Of a stretch of DNA of 60,149 nt, positions 43,183 through 50,698 are shown piece after piece (positions within the stretch are counted from its first letter, which is position 1; every line of letters starts with the position of its first letter). Both the position numbers and the translations under genes were made by a program. Below the pieces are notes generated by a model. The model was given only the letters and a program-made list of their open reading frames with translations, made no database searches and was not told where the DNA came from. The stretch is from Oscillospiraceae bacterium (GTDB lineage: Bacteria; Bacillota; Clostridia; Oscillospirales; Oscillospiraceae): the NCBI GenBank assembly GCA_016292255.1, contig JAEEZZ010000119.1, forward strand, positions 1 to 60,149, read 5' to 3'.

Positions 43183-44205
43183 TTATCGGGTGGCACCGCA
43201 GCGGGAGCAGCTATCATAGGCGGGCTTGTCTACAACCCATTCGCCATAGTTGGAGTAGCCGGCGTGGTTGTCCCATTCTTCACGAGGGCCCGACTCAGCG
43301 TGTGCGTCCCACTCTTCGTAGGAGTAGAACACCTGTCCACAATAGCAGATCAGAACGGATATCCGATGCCCTTCCTCGTCATGATGCACCCAATCGTGTC
43401 CCAGGGCAGCGCTGCCGCTTTCGGTCTTTCCGCAGACCTTACAAGTCTTGCGACCGGGTTCGGTACAGGTGGGGGCGGTCTCGTTCCAGCTATGATTCCC
43501 GGTCGCGGCAACCGTGCGGGTTTCGGTGTTTCCACAACGGGAGCAAGTGCGGCTTTCCGTGCCCTCTGCGGCACAGGTCGGAGCCTTGGTCTGCGTCCAA
43601 CCCTGCCAGCAGTGATATGACGGGCCGGCAGGAATTGTTATGTGTTCACTGCACCCACATCTGTCGCAAGTTCTGATTACTTCGCCATCATCTTTGCAGG
43701 TCGGATCTTTGATCATTTGCGACATATACCACCTATGTGTACACGGTGGGTTCGTCGGAGTAGGCTCGGTCGGCTTCGGCTCGGTGGGCTTCGGCTCCGT
43801 CGGCTTCGGCTCTGTGGGCTTCGGCTCCGTGGGCTTGGGCTCCGTGGGCTTCGGCTCTGTGGGCTTCGGCTCTGTGGGCTTCGGCTCCGTGGGCTTCGGC
43901 TCTGTGGGCTTCGGCTCCGTCGGCTTCGGCTCTGTTGGCTTCGGCTCCGTGGGCTTCGGGCCTTCCGTTGCCTGGGTGCTTTCGGTGTTGTCCGTGGCCT
44001 CCGTGCTGATCTCCGGCAGCTCCGTGGCCGCGGCTTCCGTGGTCTCAGCTCCGGCAGTCGTGCCCGCCGTGGGCTCCGTCATCGGTGCTTCCGTCTTCTC
44101 AGGTGCGTTTACCGGCGTCACGCTGGACTGGCAGCCATGCAGCAGCGCCAGCAGCAGAGCCGCCACAAGGACGGTAATGAGGATCAGTCTGTTTCTCCGC
44201 TTCAT
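43183..44205 (-). CDS. Lipoprotein with KPTEP repeats and CxxC modules
   Basis: The protein has about 340 residues. ATG at 44205 has GGGAGG upstream. The N-terminal signal ends in a lipobox (LLALLHGC). A Thr/Glu-rich spacer and 13 perfect KPTEP pentapeptides follow (43762-43956). The C-terminal ~150 residues contain repeated CxxC modules (CDRCGCSEH, CSRCGNTETR, CKVCGKTESG, CSRCGATR), which read as tandem zinc-ribbon-like surface repeats. It is tethered to the outer membrane face with the repeats as a wall-spanning stalk. It is upstream of the pilus genes but separated by a terminator. Function unknown; possibly a surface binding or exclusion protein. Confidence 0.8.
   Translation of the reverse strand: MKRRNRLILITVLVAALLLALLHGCQSSVTPVNAPEKTEAPMTEPTAGTTAGAETTEAAATELPEISTEATDNTESTQATEGPKPTEPKPTEPKPTEPKPTEPKPTEPKPTEPKPTEPKPTEPKPTEPKPTEPKPTEPKPTEPKPTEPTPTNPPCTHRWYMSQMIKDPTCKDDGEVIRTCDRCGCSEHITIPAGPSYHCWQGWTQTKAPTCAAEGTESRTCSRCGNTETRTVAATGNHSWNETAPTCTEPGRKTCKVCGKTESGSAALGHDWVHHDEEGHRISVLICYCGQVFYSYEEWDAHAESGPREEWDNHAGYSNYGEWVVDKPAYDSCSRCGATR
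43762..43956 (-). repeat. Thirteen 15-bp tandem repeats encoding KPTEP
   Basis: Each unit encodes Lys-Pro-Thr-Glu-Pro with only third-base changes. The 195-bp array is in frame, so copy number can vary by slippage without breaking the gene. Confidence 0.9.
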
Positions 44206-44257
44206 CATAAGCACCTCCCATGTCTATCCGTATCGTTGATCTTCTCTTCCTGGTTTT

Positions 44258-44286
44258 ATTATACCATGCTTGACAGAATTGCGCAA
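44258..44286 (-). promoter_or_regulatory. Promoter of the KPTEP lipoprotein gene
   Basis: On the minus strand TTGCGC (44281-44286) and TATAAT (44258-44263) are separated by 17 bp, about 50 bp upstream of the ATG. The 190 bp further upstream to the next gene show only a small CACGG/CCGTG hairpin near 44438-44455. Confidence 0.65.
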
Positions 44287-44476
44287 GGACGAGATCACCG
44301 GCTCCTTCGTTCCCGCCACCGGTGATCCCAGGGAATGCGTAGGGGGCAGGGCGGCCCTGCGGCACGAGGGATTTGAGGGGACACCACATATCAAATGGAA
44401 ACAGCACACAGGGAGCTGCACCAGGGAAAAGCGTCAGAATCAAGATGGCACGGTTTGGCCGTGTTTTCTTGGTATT

Positions 44477-44785
44477 TTATATTTCGCCAACGATTGTCTT
44501 GAATAGGCCGGAGACAACCTTCCAGATTAAAACCAATCCGCCGAGCAGACCGGCTATTATCAAGTCAATCATTATGATAAAAACGCAAAACGCAGGATCT
44601 CCGCTGATCGGTATGAGCTTGAACGCCATGGCATGAAAACCAAAAGGCAGCCCGACGATCATCCAGGCCCGGAGCATATCAAAAGACCCGTCGTGCCAGA
44701 TCAGCCATTCAGTGAGCCAGTAGATCAGCCCGGCCAGCAGCAGCGGGCCAAGCACCTGGGTGAAGAATATTCTTGTACGCGACAT
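44477..44785 (-). CDS. Small polytopic membrane protein
   Basis: The 102-residue protein has three likely helices (FTQVLGPLLLAGLIYWLTEW, WMIVGLPFGFHAMAFKLI, FCVFIIMIDLIIAGLLGGLV). It resembles small membrane proteins (DUF6050-like) often found next to repA in Firmicutes ICEs. It follows the replication initiator by 18 bp on the same strand. No catalytic motif. The family name is tentative; a real gene is likely from composition and position. Confidence 0.6.
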   Translation of the reverse strand: MSRTRIFFTQVLGPLLLAGLIYWLTEWLIWHDGSFDMLRAWMIVGLPFGFHAMAFKLIPISGDPAFCVFIIMIDLIIAGLLGGLVLIWKVVSGLFKTIVGEI

Positions 44786-44802
44786 CAGCGTTGTCCCTCC
44801 AA

Positions 44803-45804
44803 TCAGCCATACGAAGCGGAAAGACCGTAGACGCTTTCCAGGCTGGCCGTGGCGTTGAACAGGGATGCCAGCATATAGGCCCGGACGTTGGTCACACGGC
44901 CCTCGTTCTCGCTCAGCCCGGTCAGCACCTGCTCAATATGCTCGCAGCGGATCATGGAGAAGCGCTCCTGGACATAACTGACAGGATACTCGCCGGGGCC
45001 AACCTTTATCGTGGGGCTCTTGGTCAGAGCAACCTCGACCATCAGCTCCACCAGCTCGTCCGCTTGCCGGAGCTGCCATGTGGTGTGATCTCTGTACGGC
45101 AGTAAATCGTACTCAATCTGTTTTTTGATCCTTTCTCTCACACCCCGTCCGTCCGTCAATCCATCCCCGGCTCCCTCGCGTGTGCGCACGAGGTTTTCCA
45201 TAGAGGGTAAGGTAGAAGGATTGACTGATTCAGGATAGATAGATTCAGTATAGTTTATATTATTATAACTACATTCCGATTTTCGGAAGTCTGGACTTCC
45301 GGTTTTCGGAAGTCTTGAATTCTGTTTTTCGGATGTCTTGACTTCCGATTTTCCGAAGTCTTGACTTCCGATTTTCGGAAGTCTGGAAATCCGATTTTCA
45401 GAAGTCTGGGCGGGAGTGGTGGACAAGGTAAAACGCTTAACGTAGATTTTCGTTGGTTTGCCCTGCCCTTGCCGCTTCCGTTCAATCAGGCCGAGGCCCT
45501 TACCGCCGTCCAATTCCGCAACCAGCTTGACGGCCTTTTCGTGACCGCAATTTAGATCGTCGCAGATTTCCTCCAGCGTATAGTGGATAAAGACCCTGCC
45601 GTCATCTTCGCACCAGCAGTTTTTGCAGGACAGGCCCATGCGATCCAACATCAAACCGTAGAGCAGCTTTGCCTCAATGGACAGCCCCTTAAATCGTGGG
45701 CTGGTAATTAGCAGACGGGGTATACGGAAGTACGAAAACTGTTCCGCTTCATCGCCGTAAAAATAATTCAGTGCGGCGTCTTGCGGCGTAGGTTCTTTCC
45801 TCAT
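44803..45804 (-). CDS. repA: RepA-N-type replication initiator
   Basis: The 333-residue protein has an N-terminal ~120 residues (FSYFRIPRLLITSPRFKGLSIEAKLLYGLMLDRM, VFIHYTLEEICDDLNCGHEKAVKLV) that match the RepA N-terminal winged-helix domain of theta-replicating Firmicutes plasmids. A low-complexity middle follows (RLPKIGSQDFGKSE, RLPKTGSPDFRKSE), encoded by six 23-bp DNA repeats. The C-terminal ~120 residues are helical (TTWQLRQADELVELMVEVAL). RepA-N plasmids are known to carry their origin inside rep, and the repeats here fit that. It lets the excised circle replicate, a trait of several Tn1549-like elements. Confidence 0.85.
   Translation of the reverse strand: MRKEPTPQDAALNYFYGDEAEQFSYFRIPRLLITSPRFKGLSIEAKLLYGLMLDRMGLSCKNCWCEDDGRVFIHYTLEEICDDLNCGHEKAVKLVAELDGGKGLGLIERKRQGQGKPTKIYVKRFTLSTTPAQTSENRISRLPKIGSQDFGKSEVKTSEKQNSRLPKTGSPDFRKSECSYNNINYTESIYPESVNPSTLPSMENLVRTREGAGDGLTDGRGVRERIKKQIEYDLLPYRDHTTWQLRQADELVELMVEVALTKSPTIKVGPGEYPVSYVQERFSMIRCEHIEQVLTGLSENEGRVTNVRAYMLASLFNATASLESVYGLSASYG
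45272..45409. repeat. Six 23-bp dyad iterons inside repA: probable origin
   Basis: Units start at 45272, 45295, 45318, 45341, 45364 and 45387. Each is a degenerate copy of GACTTCCGA-TTT-TCGGAAGTC plus a short spacer, so each is itself an inverted repeat. Because 23 is not a multiple of three, successive units are read in all three frames, which argues that selection acts on the DNA. RepA binding and replication initiation are inferred. Confidence 0.8.
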
Positions 45805-45837
45805 GAGAGCCTCCTCCTGTTCGTTTCTGGCGACGCT

Positions 45838-46362
45838 TTACCGGATATCCCTTCCGTCCTTTGCTTTGGTTCTGATGGGTTTTCCGTTTGCGTCATAGTT
45901 CCTTGGGTGCGCTTCTGGGCTGTCATAGCCAAATAGCGATCCTGCCATCATAGCTGCGACATGGGCTTTTGATACACCCAGGGCCTCGTTGAGCCGATCC
46001 ACGACAATCCGTTTGTCAAGATTGCCAAAGTTCAGTTCGACGGAGTAATAGCCCTTCTCTCCACGGCGAAGGACGCCGATCTCGTCCGATTTCTGGACAT
46101 AGGCGAAGCACTTCTCAGGATAGGTCTCTCGGTTGAAGATCTGATTGGCCACGTCGTCGCCCCATATGTCAAGCAAGTCGCTTTTGTAAATTCTGGCGTT
46201 GACAGTGCCGTTTGAAAATACGCCCCAAAGGCCCCGGCGGTCTGAGCCTACCAGCTCCCGCCCGGAAACGGACGTTCTCCAAGTCCAGTTTTTGCCTTCA
46301 TACTCAAATCCACCGTCGCCGGGGATAATATATTGCACTTCAATGGTTACAGGTCTGTTCAT
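45838..46362 (-). CDS. ICE protein of unknown function
   Basis: The 174-residue protein starts MNRPVTIEVQYIIPGDGG. ATG at 46362 has GAGGTG eight bases upstream and overlaps the preceding gene by ATGA; the ATG two codons earlier is too close to that ribosome site. It is Asp/Gly-rich and probably beta-rich at the N terminus (KNWTWRTSVSGRELVG). It ends with a basic tail (NANGKPIRTKAKDGRDIR-like). No domain is recognised. It lies between repA and the partition genes; probably an ICE maintenance-module protein. Confidence 0.6.
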   Translation of the reverse strand: MNRPVTIEVQYIIPGDGGFEYEGKNWTWRTSVSGRELVGSDRRGLWGVFSNGTVNARIYKSDLLDIWGDDVANQIFNRETYPEKCFAYVQKSDEIGVLRRGEKGYYSVELNFGNLDKRIVVDRLNEALGVSKAHVAAMMAGSLFGYDSPEAHPRNYDANGKPIRTKAKDGRDIR

Positions 46363-46865
46363 TTGCATCTCACCTCATAGAATGGAGTTTTGCTGGCATC
46401 CGCCAGCTCGCAGAGTGTTTTCAGGTTTCTGGCCAGGGTGGCGAAGTCAATCTCCAACTCTGTATCCAGCCAATCATGGCCCTTAAAGTCCCGATACTCG
46501 GTGACCGTTGAGCAGGAGCTGATGCGGAAGCAGCTTGCCACAAACAGTTCCATGTCCTCGCTGATCCACAGCTCCAAGCAGCGCTGATAGGTCGTTTCCT
46601 CAACGATCTGCGCGGGCTGGGTCTGCTGGTAGAGTTGAAAGGCATTCCGTTCCACCAGCTTTTCGCCACGATAGCGCAGCGGCCCATCTACCGTGTATTC
46701 GTAGACAGGCACAGCGTTGTGCACAACGGAATTGACGATCTTGCTCCAGCAGAGCCCGTCCAGCAGCGCAAGCAGCTCGTCCTCGCTGGTATCCTCGTCG
46801 GCCCCGGACGCAAACAAGTTTTCGATTGCGTCCATGAGCTTCATAACAGGGTGCGCTTTTTCCAT
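46359..46865 (-). CDS. ICE protein of unknown function
   Basis: The 168-residue protein starts MEKAHPVMKLMDAIENLF. ATG at 46865 has GGGAG eight bases upstream; the longer reading to 47003 has no ribosome site. It is acidic and helical (EDTSEDELLALLDGLCW). The second half (LDTELEIDFATLARNLKTLCELAD) appears well folded, with several cysteines. No family is recognised. Coupled by ATGA to the next gene, so the two may act together. Confidence 0.6.
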   Translation of the reverse strand: MEKAHPVMKLMDAIENLFASGADEDTSEDELLALLDGLCWSKIVNSVVHNAVPVYEYTVDGPLRYRGEKLVERNAFQLYQQTQPAQIVEETTYQRCLELWISEDMELFVASCFRISSCSTVTEYRDFKGHDWLDTELEIDFATLARNLKTLCELADASKTPFYEVRCK

Positions 46866-46869
46866 AGGG

Positions 46870-47139
46870 TTATCTCCCTTCATTGTTGATTTCCGTTCGT
46901 TTTTTTCTCGTAAAGTAAACGCCCTGGTGATATGGCCGGAAGGGGACGTTGAGAACCATGTTTTGATATGGCAGCAGTTCAAGCAACTGGAGGCAATCGT
47001 CAAAACTGCAACGGTTCAAAAAGTCTTCGCTGACGTGGGCCTCCTGGTTCACGGCAAGCGCGTCAAGGATGTGTTTTGCCTCCTGGGTAATATCTGCCTC
47101 GGACAGCGGCACGACAGGCTCGGGGAATTTAACAAGCAT
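46870..47139 (-). CDS. Small ICE protein of unknown function
   Basis: The 89-residue protein starts MLVKFPEPVVPLSEADITQEAKHIL. The rest (FLNRCSFDDCLQLLELLPYQNMVLNVPFRPYHQGVYFTRKKR) is a mixed helical and beta pattern with a basic tail. It lies in a run of closely spaced same-strand genes after parB and ends 5 bp before the next start. Composition and spacing support a real gene; no function can be assigned. Confidence 0.6.
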   Translation of the reverse strand: MLVKFPEPVVPLSEADITQEAKHILDALAVNQEAHVSEDFLNRCSFDDCLQLLELLPYQNMVLNVPFRPYHQGVYFTRKKRTEINNEGR

Positions 47140-47148
47140 CTTTGCCTC

Positions 47149-47370
47149 CTATCTTGCGTCCCGGCTGCGGCCTTCGTGGGGCTCAATCCGTTCCTGGCGG
47201 TGGCCGATTGGCTCGATCAGACAGAACGCCCCGTAGGCTTGCCGCTTGCATTGGGAGCAGGTGCATTTCTTGCGGGAACCAAGCTCCGTAACTGCGTAGG
47301 TCAGGGAATTTTTGTACGCCTGGATGCAGGAGCCGCACAGTTCCAGGCGGTATCCGGTATCGTTACCCAT
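47149..47370 (-). CDS. Small cysteine-rich ICE protein
   Basis: The 73-residue protein has a CGSCIQAY pair and a CTCSQCKRQAYGAFC cluster, so six cysteines in all; a small zinc-binding fold is likely. The basic tail is HRQERIEPHEGRSRDAR. It sits 8 bp after parB and 10 bp before the next gene on the same strand. Similar small Cys-rich proteins are common in the maintenance module of this class of ICE, but no function is known. Confidence 0.62.
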   Translation of the reverse strand: MGNDTGYRLELCGSCIQAYKNSLTYAVTELGSRKKCTCSQCKRQAYGAFCLIEPIGHRQERIEPHEGRSRDAR

Positions 47371-47377
47371 AAGCTGC

Positions 47378-48373
47378 CTACCTTTCCGGCTGCTTTGACT
47401 TCCGTGCCTTTTCTTGCTCCTTCCTGGCCTGCTCCTTGAAGAAGCTATCCAGGAAGCGGAGGATCAGCGGCTCGATCCGTTTCAGGTCATATCCGGCAGG
47501 GACAATTTGCTTGATCGAGGACATGGGGATCAAGATACCGTCCTGGCTGGGTGCGGGAGCCGGTTCCTTGGGTTTCTCAGCCCGGGGCTCCTTTTTCACC
47601 TCTTTCATCACTTGAATTGCCATATCGTCGCTTAGTTCTTTGGCCGCGCTCATTTTCCGCAGCCGTTGGGCTTGGGACAGGGAAGGTGCAGCTTCATAGT
47701 AACTCATGGCATTCAAGACCATCTTCTGCTCCTCCTGGGGAATGTAAGACAGCTCCACGGCAGGTGTCATAGCAATTTGGCCGTTATCCACCATGGACAT
47801 GATTTCCGGGACAAGGTTGTTGAGGCGGATAAAACGGCGAACTGTGTCGCCGCTTATTCCAGCATCCCTTGCAACTTCATCGTCAGCACGGAACTTCGCC
47901 GCAAGTTGCGGCGAAGTTAAATCACGACGCGCACCTTGCCGTTTCAAAGCCTCCAGCTTCATTTTGTACGCCTTGGCCTTTTCGCTGGGCAGGAGCTGCT
48001 CACGCTGGAGGTTGGCGTCCACCATCACGATGATCGCCTCGTCGTCGCTCAGATCGCGGACGATGCAAGGCAGCGTATCTTTTCCGGCCAGGGTAGAGGC
48101 CATCTTGCGGCGGTGGCCGGAGATCAGCTCGTACCCGCCCTCCGCACGGGGCCGAACCATGGCAGGAACCAGGACGCCGAACTGCCGAACGCTTTCGGCC
48201 ATCTCATTCATGGCGTCGTCCTGGATCACACGGAAAGGATGATCCGGGAAGTCGTGGATTTCATCCAGGGGAATGCTGAACACTTTTTCGCGCTGGGCGT
48301 CGTCTCGCTGTTCCTGCGTGGTAAACAGATCATCGAGCGAGGTCAGATGTACGTTTCCGTTGCCGTTCGCCAC
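47378..48373 (-). CDS. parB: ParB/Spo0J-type partition protein
   Basis: The 331-residue protein starts MANGNGNVHLTSLDDLF from a GTG at 48373 with AAGGAGG nine bases upstream. The ParB N domain has IPLDEIHDFPDHPFRV, GYELISGHRRKMAS and ANLQREQLLPSEKA. The HTH follows (ISGDTVRRFIRLNNLVPEIMSMVDNG). The C terminus is basic and coiled. It overlaps parA by 44 bp, so translation is coupled. ParB binds a parS site; none was spotted. Together with ParA it partitions the circular form when replicated by RepA. Confidence 0.92.
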   Translation of the reverse strand: MANGNGNVHLTSLDDLFTTQEQRDDAQREKVFSIPLDEIHDFPDHPFRVIQDDAMNEMAESVRQFGVLVPAMVRPRAEGGYELISGHRRKMASTLAGKDTLPCIVRDLSDDEAIIVMVDANLQREQLLPSEKAKAYKMKLEALKRQGARRDLTSPQLAAKFRADDEVARDAGISGDTVRRFIRLNNLVPEIMSMVDNGQIAMTPAVELSYIPQEEQKMVLNAMSYYEAAPSLSQAQRLRKMSAAKELSDDMAIQVMKEVKKEPRAEKPKEPAPAPSQDGILIPMSSIKQIVPAGYDLKRIEPLILRFLDSFFKEQARKEQEKARKSKQPER

Positions 48374-49160
48374 AGGTCATTACCTCCTTGGTCAGTTTTT
48401 CGTAGGACTCGGCGGCCCTACCTTTCGGGTCGTGCTTGAAAATGCTCTTATCCGCCGTGCTGACCTCGGCCAGCCGGACGGTTGCGGGGATTACGGTATT
48501 TAACACGGGAACGTACTTCCCGTAAGTCTCTTTTACGGATCGGACTATATCTTTTCGGAAATTTGTCTCGTTGGCCATCGTCAGAAAAACGCCTCCAACC
48601 GTCAGCTTAGAGTTGATCTGCCGCTTGATGGATTGCACCGTGCCGATCAGCTCCGTCATGCCCTCGGCGGCGAGGTAGTCGGCCTGCACGGGGATCAGCA
48701 CCTGATCCGCAGCGGACAGGGCGTTGATCACCAGCATACCGAGAGAGGGGCGGCAATCCAGCAACACGTAGTCGTATTTCGCTTTCACGTTGTCCAGCAG
48801 TCGCCGCAGCACGGTTTCCCGTGCCATGACGTTGACCAGGTTGACCTCCACAGCGGACAGGGTGCGATTTGACGGGATAAAATCAAAGCCCTCAGCGTGG
48901 TGCCGGATTGCAGCACTGATCTGAGAGCCGGGATTATCAACGTCGGAAACGATGTCGTTCATAAGGTTGCTTAAAGTGATCGGCAGCTCGTGGGGAGCCC
49001 GTTCTCCGAGCATTTTGGAAAGATCTGCCTGTGGATCTACGTCCACCAGCAGAACTTTCTTGCCCTCACGTGCCAGACCGGCTCCCAGGCAGAAAACGGA
49101 TGTGGATTTGCCGACGCCGCCCTTTTGGTTGGCTACGGCGATCACGGTAGTTTTATTCAT
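48330..49160 (-). CDS. parA: ParA partition ATPase
   Basis: The 276-residue protein begins VIAVANQKGGVGKST, the deviant Walker A of ParA/Soj (residues ~12-18). VDVDPQADLSKML (Walker A' region) and YDYVLLDCRPSLGML (Walker B) follow. ATP-dependent DNA binding drives segregation with ParB. ATG at 49160 overlaps the preceding small gene by eight bases, and its 3' end overlaps parB by 44. Family certain. Confidence 0.95.
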   Translation of the reverse strand: MNKTTVIAVANQKGGVGKSTSVFCLGAGLAREGKKVLLVDVDPQADLSKMLGERAPHELPITLSNLMNDIVSDVDNPGSQISAAIRHHAEGFDFIPSNRTLSAVEVNLVNVMARETVLRRLLDNVKAKYDYVLLDCRPSLGMLVINALSAADQVLIPVQADYLAAEGMTELIGTVQSIKRQINSKLTVGGVFLTMANETNFRKDIVRSVKETYGKYVPVLNTVIPATVRLAEVSTADKSIFKHDPKGRAAESYEKLTKEVMTCGERQRKRTSDLAR

Positions 49161-49386
49161 GCGATTTCAGCTCCTTTCGTTTCGGACACCAGGTAGGGGA
49201 GTTGCCGGTAAAGGACGCCAGGTTACCCAGGCTGCGGCACCGGCCTTGAAAAGTACAATACACGCTGTAAAGGCTCAGCGTCTTGTTGCCGTGCTTTATC
49301 CCGGGCTTGTCGGCCAGAAGTAATCCCGGACAACGCCCGGCGGCAGTTTTTTCATAAACGCTGCCGCAAAGATGTGTGTTTTCCAT
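49153..49386 (-). CDS. Small Cys-containing ICE protein, first gene of the par operon
   Basis: The 77-residue protein starts MENTHLCGSVYEKTAAGRCPGLLLADKPG. ATG at 49386 has GGGAG eight bases upstream. It ends GNSPTWCPKRKELKSHE; the P-x-WCPK-x-K motif is shared with the small Cys-rich gene at 5357-5572. There are four to five cysteines, so a small zinc-binding protein is possible. It overlaps parA by eight bases and is the right-most ICE gene, about 125 bp from the proposed attR. Function unknown. Confidence 0.65.
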   Translation of the reverse strand: MENTHLCGSVYEKTAAGRCPGLLLADKPGIKHGNKTLSLYSVYCTFQGRCRSLGNLASFTGNSPTWCPKRKELKSHE

Positions 49387-49421
49387 TTGCTGTTCTCCCT
49401 TCGATTTTTCCGGAATAACAC

Positions 49422-49449
49422 AAAAACGCCATCCGAGGATAGCGTTTTT
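49422..49449. terminator. Bidirectional hairpin at the right element edge
   Basis: AAAAACGC (49422-49429) pairs with GCGTTTTT (49442-49449) with inner ATCC/GGAT pairs. The A/T runs in the stem let it act on either strand. It lies between the proposed attR and the par operon and could insulate the ICE from chromosomal transcription or attenuate the par leader. Confidence 0.6.
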
Positions 49450-49497
49450 GAAGTAAATATTGACTTTTGAATGCTGAAAAACTTAGGTTTTTCCATG

Positions 49498-49528
49498 GTT
49501 TTTGCGTGGATACTGTAGCATACGCCGC
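49498..49528. other. Candidate right attachment site (attR)
   Basis: TGGATACTGTAGCATAC (49507-49523) is the reverse complement, with one mismatch, of 13-29 at the left end. The AT at 49510-49511 would be the shared core. The inner side (TTTTTGCGTGG) belongs to the element and the outer side to the chromosome. Confidence 0.6.
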
Positions 49529-49577
49529 ACCAAAGCGAAGCTCCTGTCGCGTCGGCGGCGGGAGCTTCGCTTTGGTG
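49528..49577. repeat. Chromosomal REP-like hairpin, copy 1
   Basis: CACCAAAGCGAAGCTCC (49528-49544) pairs exactly with GGAGCTTCGCTTTGGTG (49561-49577). A near-identical hairpin is at 52639-52684, followed in both cases by the same TATTCTTCAT text. This marks an intergenic repeat family of the host chromosome. Confidence 0.8.
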
Positions 49578-49594
49578 TATTCTTCATTCTTCAC

Positions 49595-49671
49595 TATTCA
49601 TCATTCATTCTTCATTCAAGTATAGCACTACAGGAGCATCTAAATGAATAATGAATGATGAATGATGAATA
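49595..49671. repeat. AT-rich inverted repeat upstream of the first four-helix-bundle gene
   Basis: A run of TTCATCATTCATT-type repeats at 49595-49616 is mirrored by AATGAATGATGAATG-type repeats at 49643-49671. It can fold into a long hairpin ending 56 bp before the gene at 49728. Confidence 0.75.
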
Positions 49672-49727
49672 ACTGTTTAATACTTGCATTTCGACGGTTA
49701 TTCAGTATAATAAAAACGGTGATAAGT

Positions 49728-50084
49728 ATGAGAGAAAACGCGCTTGTCGAAAAATCCATAGAGTTTGGCGCACGAATCGTCAAGCTGGAGCGCTGGCTGC
49801 GAAAGGAAAAACAGGAAGCGGTCCTGTCAAAGCAGATCCTTCGCAGCGGCACCTCCATCGGCGCGAATATCAACGAGGCGCAGTACGGCAACAGCACCGC
49901 CGACTTTATTGCAAAGCTTCACATTGCCCTGAAAGAGACGGCCGAAACGGAGTATTGGCTTCACATTTTACAGAAATCCGATTATCTGGATGACGCAATG
50001 GCTGATTCCATGTTGAAAGACTGCCTCGAAATCAAGCGCATTCTGATCGCCTCCATCAACACCGCGAAAGCAAACATGAAATAA
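49728..50084 (+). CDS. Four-helix-bundle protein (S23/IVP family)
   Basis: The 118-residue protein starts MRENALVEKSIEFGARIVKLE; the upstream ATG at 49662 has no support and lies in the repeat. LSKQILRSGTSIGANINEAQYGNS, FIAKLHIALKETAETEYWL and CLEIKRILIASINTAK are the family's signatures. Members occur inside 23S rRNA intervening sequences and as free genes, and relatives serve as Avd in diversity-generating retroelements; the free-standing role is unknown. It is preceded by a long AT-rich hairpin and followed 15 bp later by a DUF4304-like gene. A paralogue lies at 50832. Confidence 0.9.
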   Translation: MRENALVEKSIEFGARIVKLERWLRKEKQEAVLSKQILRSGTSIGANINEAQYGNSTADFIAKLHIALKETAETEYWLHILQKSDYLDDAMADSMLKDCLEIKRILIASINTAKANMK

Positions 50085-50099
50085 TGGGGTGACTCCTGA

Positions 50100-50633
50100 A
50101 TGGCTGTCGAACTTCACAATCAGATCATTCAGCAAATGGGTAAAGAACATCTGCTCCCGCTGGGCGTATTCCGAAAGGGCCGCAGCAGGGTCTATCTGGA
50201 TGACAACGGCGTCTTTTTCACGGTGATTGAATTTCAGCCCTCCGGCTTTTCTTCCGGCACATTTTTGAACGTCGGGATGCACCCCCTGTGGACAACACCG
50301 ATGCGGGACTACTTGACATTCATTACAGAAAAAGGCAGTCGGGTTTGCCCGTTTTTGCCCTTTGAGTCGGAAGCGCAGTTTCGGGCTGGGCTTGTTCCCT
50401 ATTTTGCCAAGGCGAAGCAGCAGATCCTGTACTACCGGCAGTTCCGGGACCCGGAGGTTCTGCGGGAATATGCGACGCGCCGAGTGAAAAAAACCGGTAC
50501 AATTCCGGATCGAGGCATCTGGGAACAATACCTGGAGCTTTCCGCGTCTGAACTGTCTCAGCGGGTCAACGCCGCCCGTGAATATTGGCGCCGTCAGTCC
50601 TCCATGCGAAACATGCAGTCGGAGCTGTACTGA
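50100..50633 (+). CDS. DUF4304-like protein
   Basis: The 177-residue protein starts MAVELHNQIIQQMGKEHLLPLG. The stretch FRKGRSRVYLDDNGVFFTVIEFQPSGFSSGTFLNVGMHPLW, read in parts, fits the DUF4304 pattern (a small alpha/beta domain of unknown function sometimes placed with immunity proteins). The rest is helical and charged (YFAKAKQQILYYRQFRDPEVLREYA). GGGGTG lies eight bases before the ATG. It is 15 bp after the four-helix-bundle gene and probably cotranscribed. The name is tentative. Confidence 0.6.
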   Translation: MAVELHNQIIQQMGKEHLLPLGVFRKGRSRVYLDDNGVFFTVIEFQPSGFSSGTFLNVGMHPLWTTPMRDYLTFITEKGSRVCPFLPFESEAQFRAGLVPYFAKAKQQILYYRQFRDPEVLREYATRRVKKTGTIPDRGIWEQYLELSASELSQRVNAAREYWRRQSSMRNMQSELY

Positions 50634-50647
50634 GACAGCTACTGCCC

Positions 50648-50695
50648 CCGGCATCTTTTTTGCACAGCCCTTCCAAAAGCGCCGCCTGACGGCGG
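50648..50695 (+). repeat. Post-gene repeat with hairpin, copy 1
   Basis: A 30-bp block beginning CCGGCATCTTTTTTGCACA (50648-50677) recurs at 52614-52643. It is followed here by a short GCCGCC/GGCGGC hairpin. Both copies begin 15 bases after a plus-strand stop codon, so they may be repeat-borne 3' ends. Confidence 0.7.
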
Positions 50696-50698
50696 CTA

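Larger units (their letters stand above)
25..49511. mobile_element. Integrative and conjugative element, ~49.5 kb, serine-recombinase type
   Basis: The interval carries a large serine recombinase at one end, a relaxase with MobC, a coupling protein, a VirB4/VirB6/PrgI mating apparatus, and RepA/ParA/ParB. It is therefore a self-transmissible element of the Tn1549/CTn4 general type with a serine rather than tyrosine integrase. The ends were placed by a 17-bp sequence, GTATGTTACAGTATCCA at 13-29, which recurs inverted at 49507-49523 with one mismatch. If crossover is at the AT dinucleotide (25-26 and 49510-49511), the joined outer flanks form a near-perfect palindrome. The exact core is inferred, not proven. 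Genes to the right of 49511 are typical chromosomal genes with no transfer function. Confidence 0.8.
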
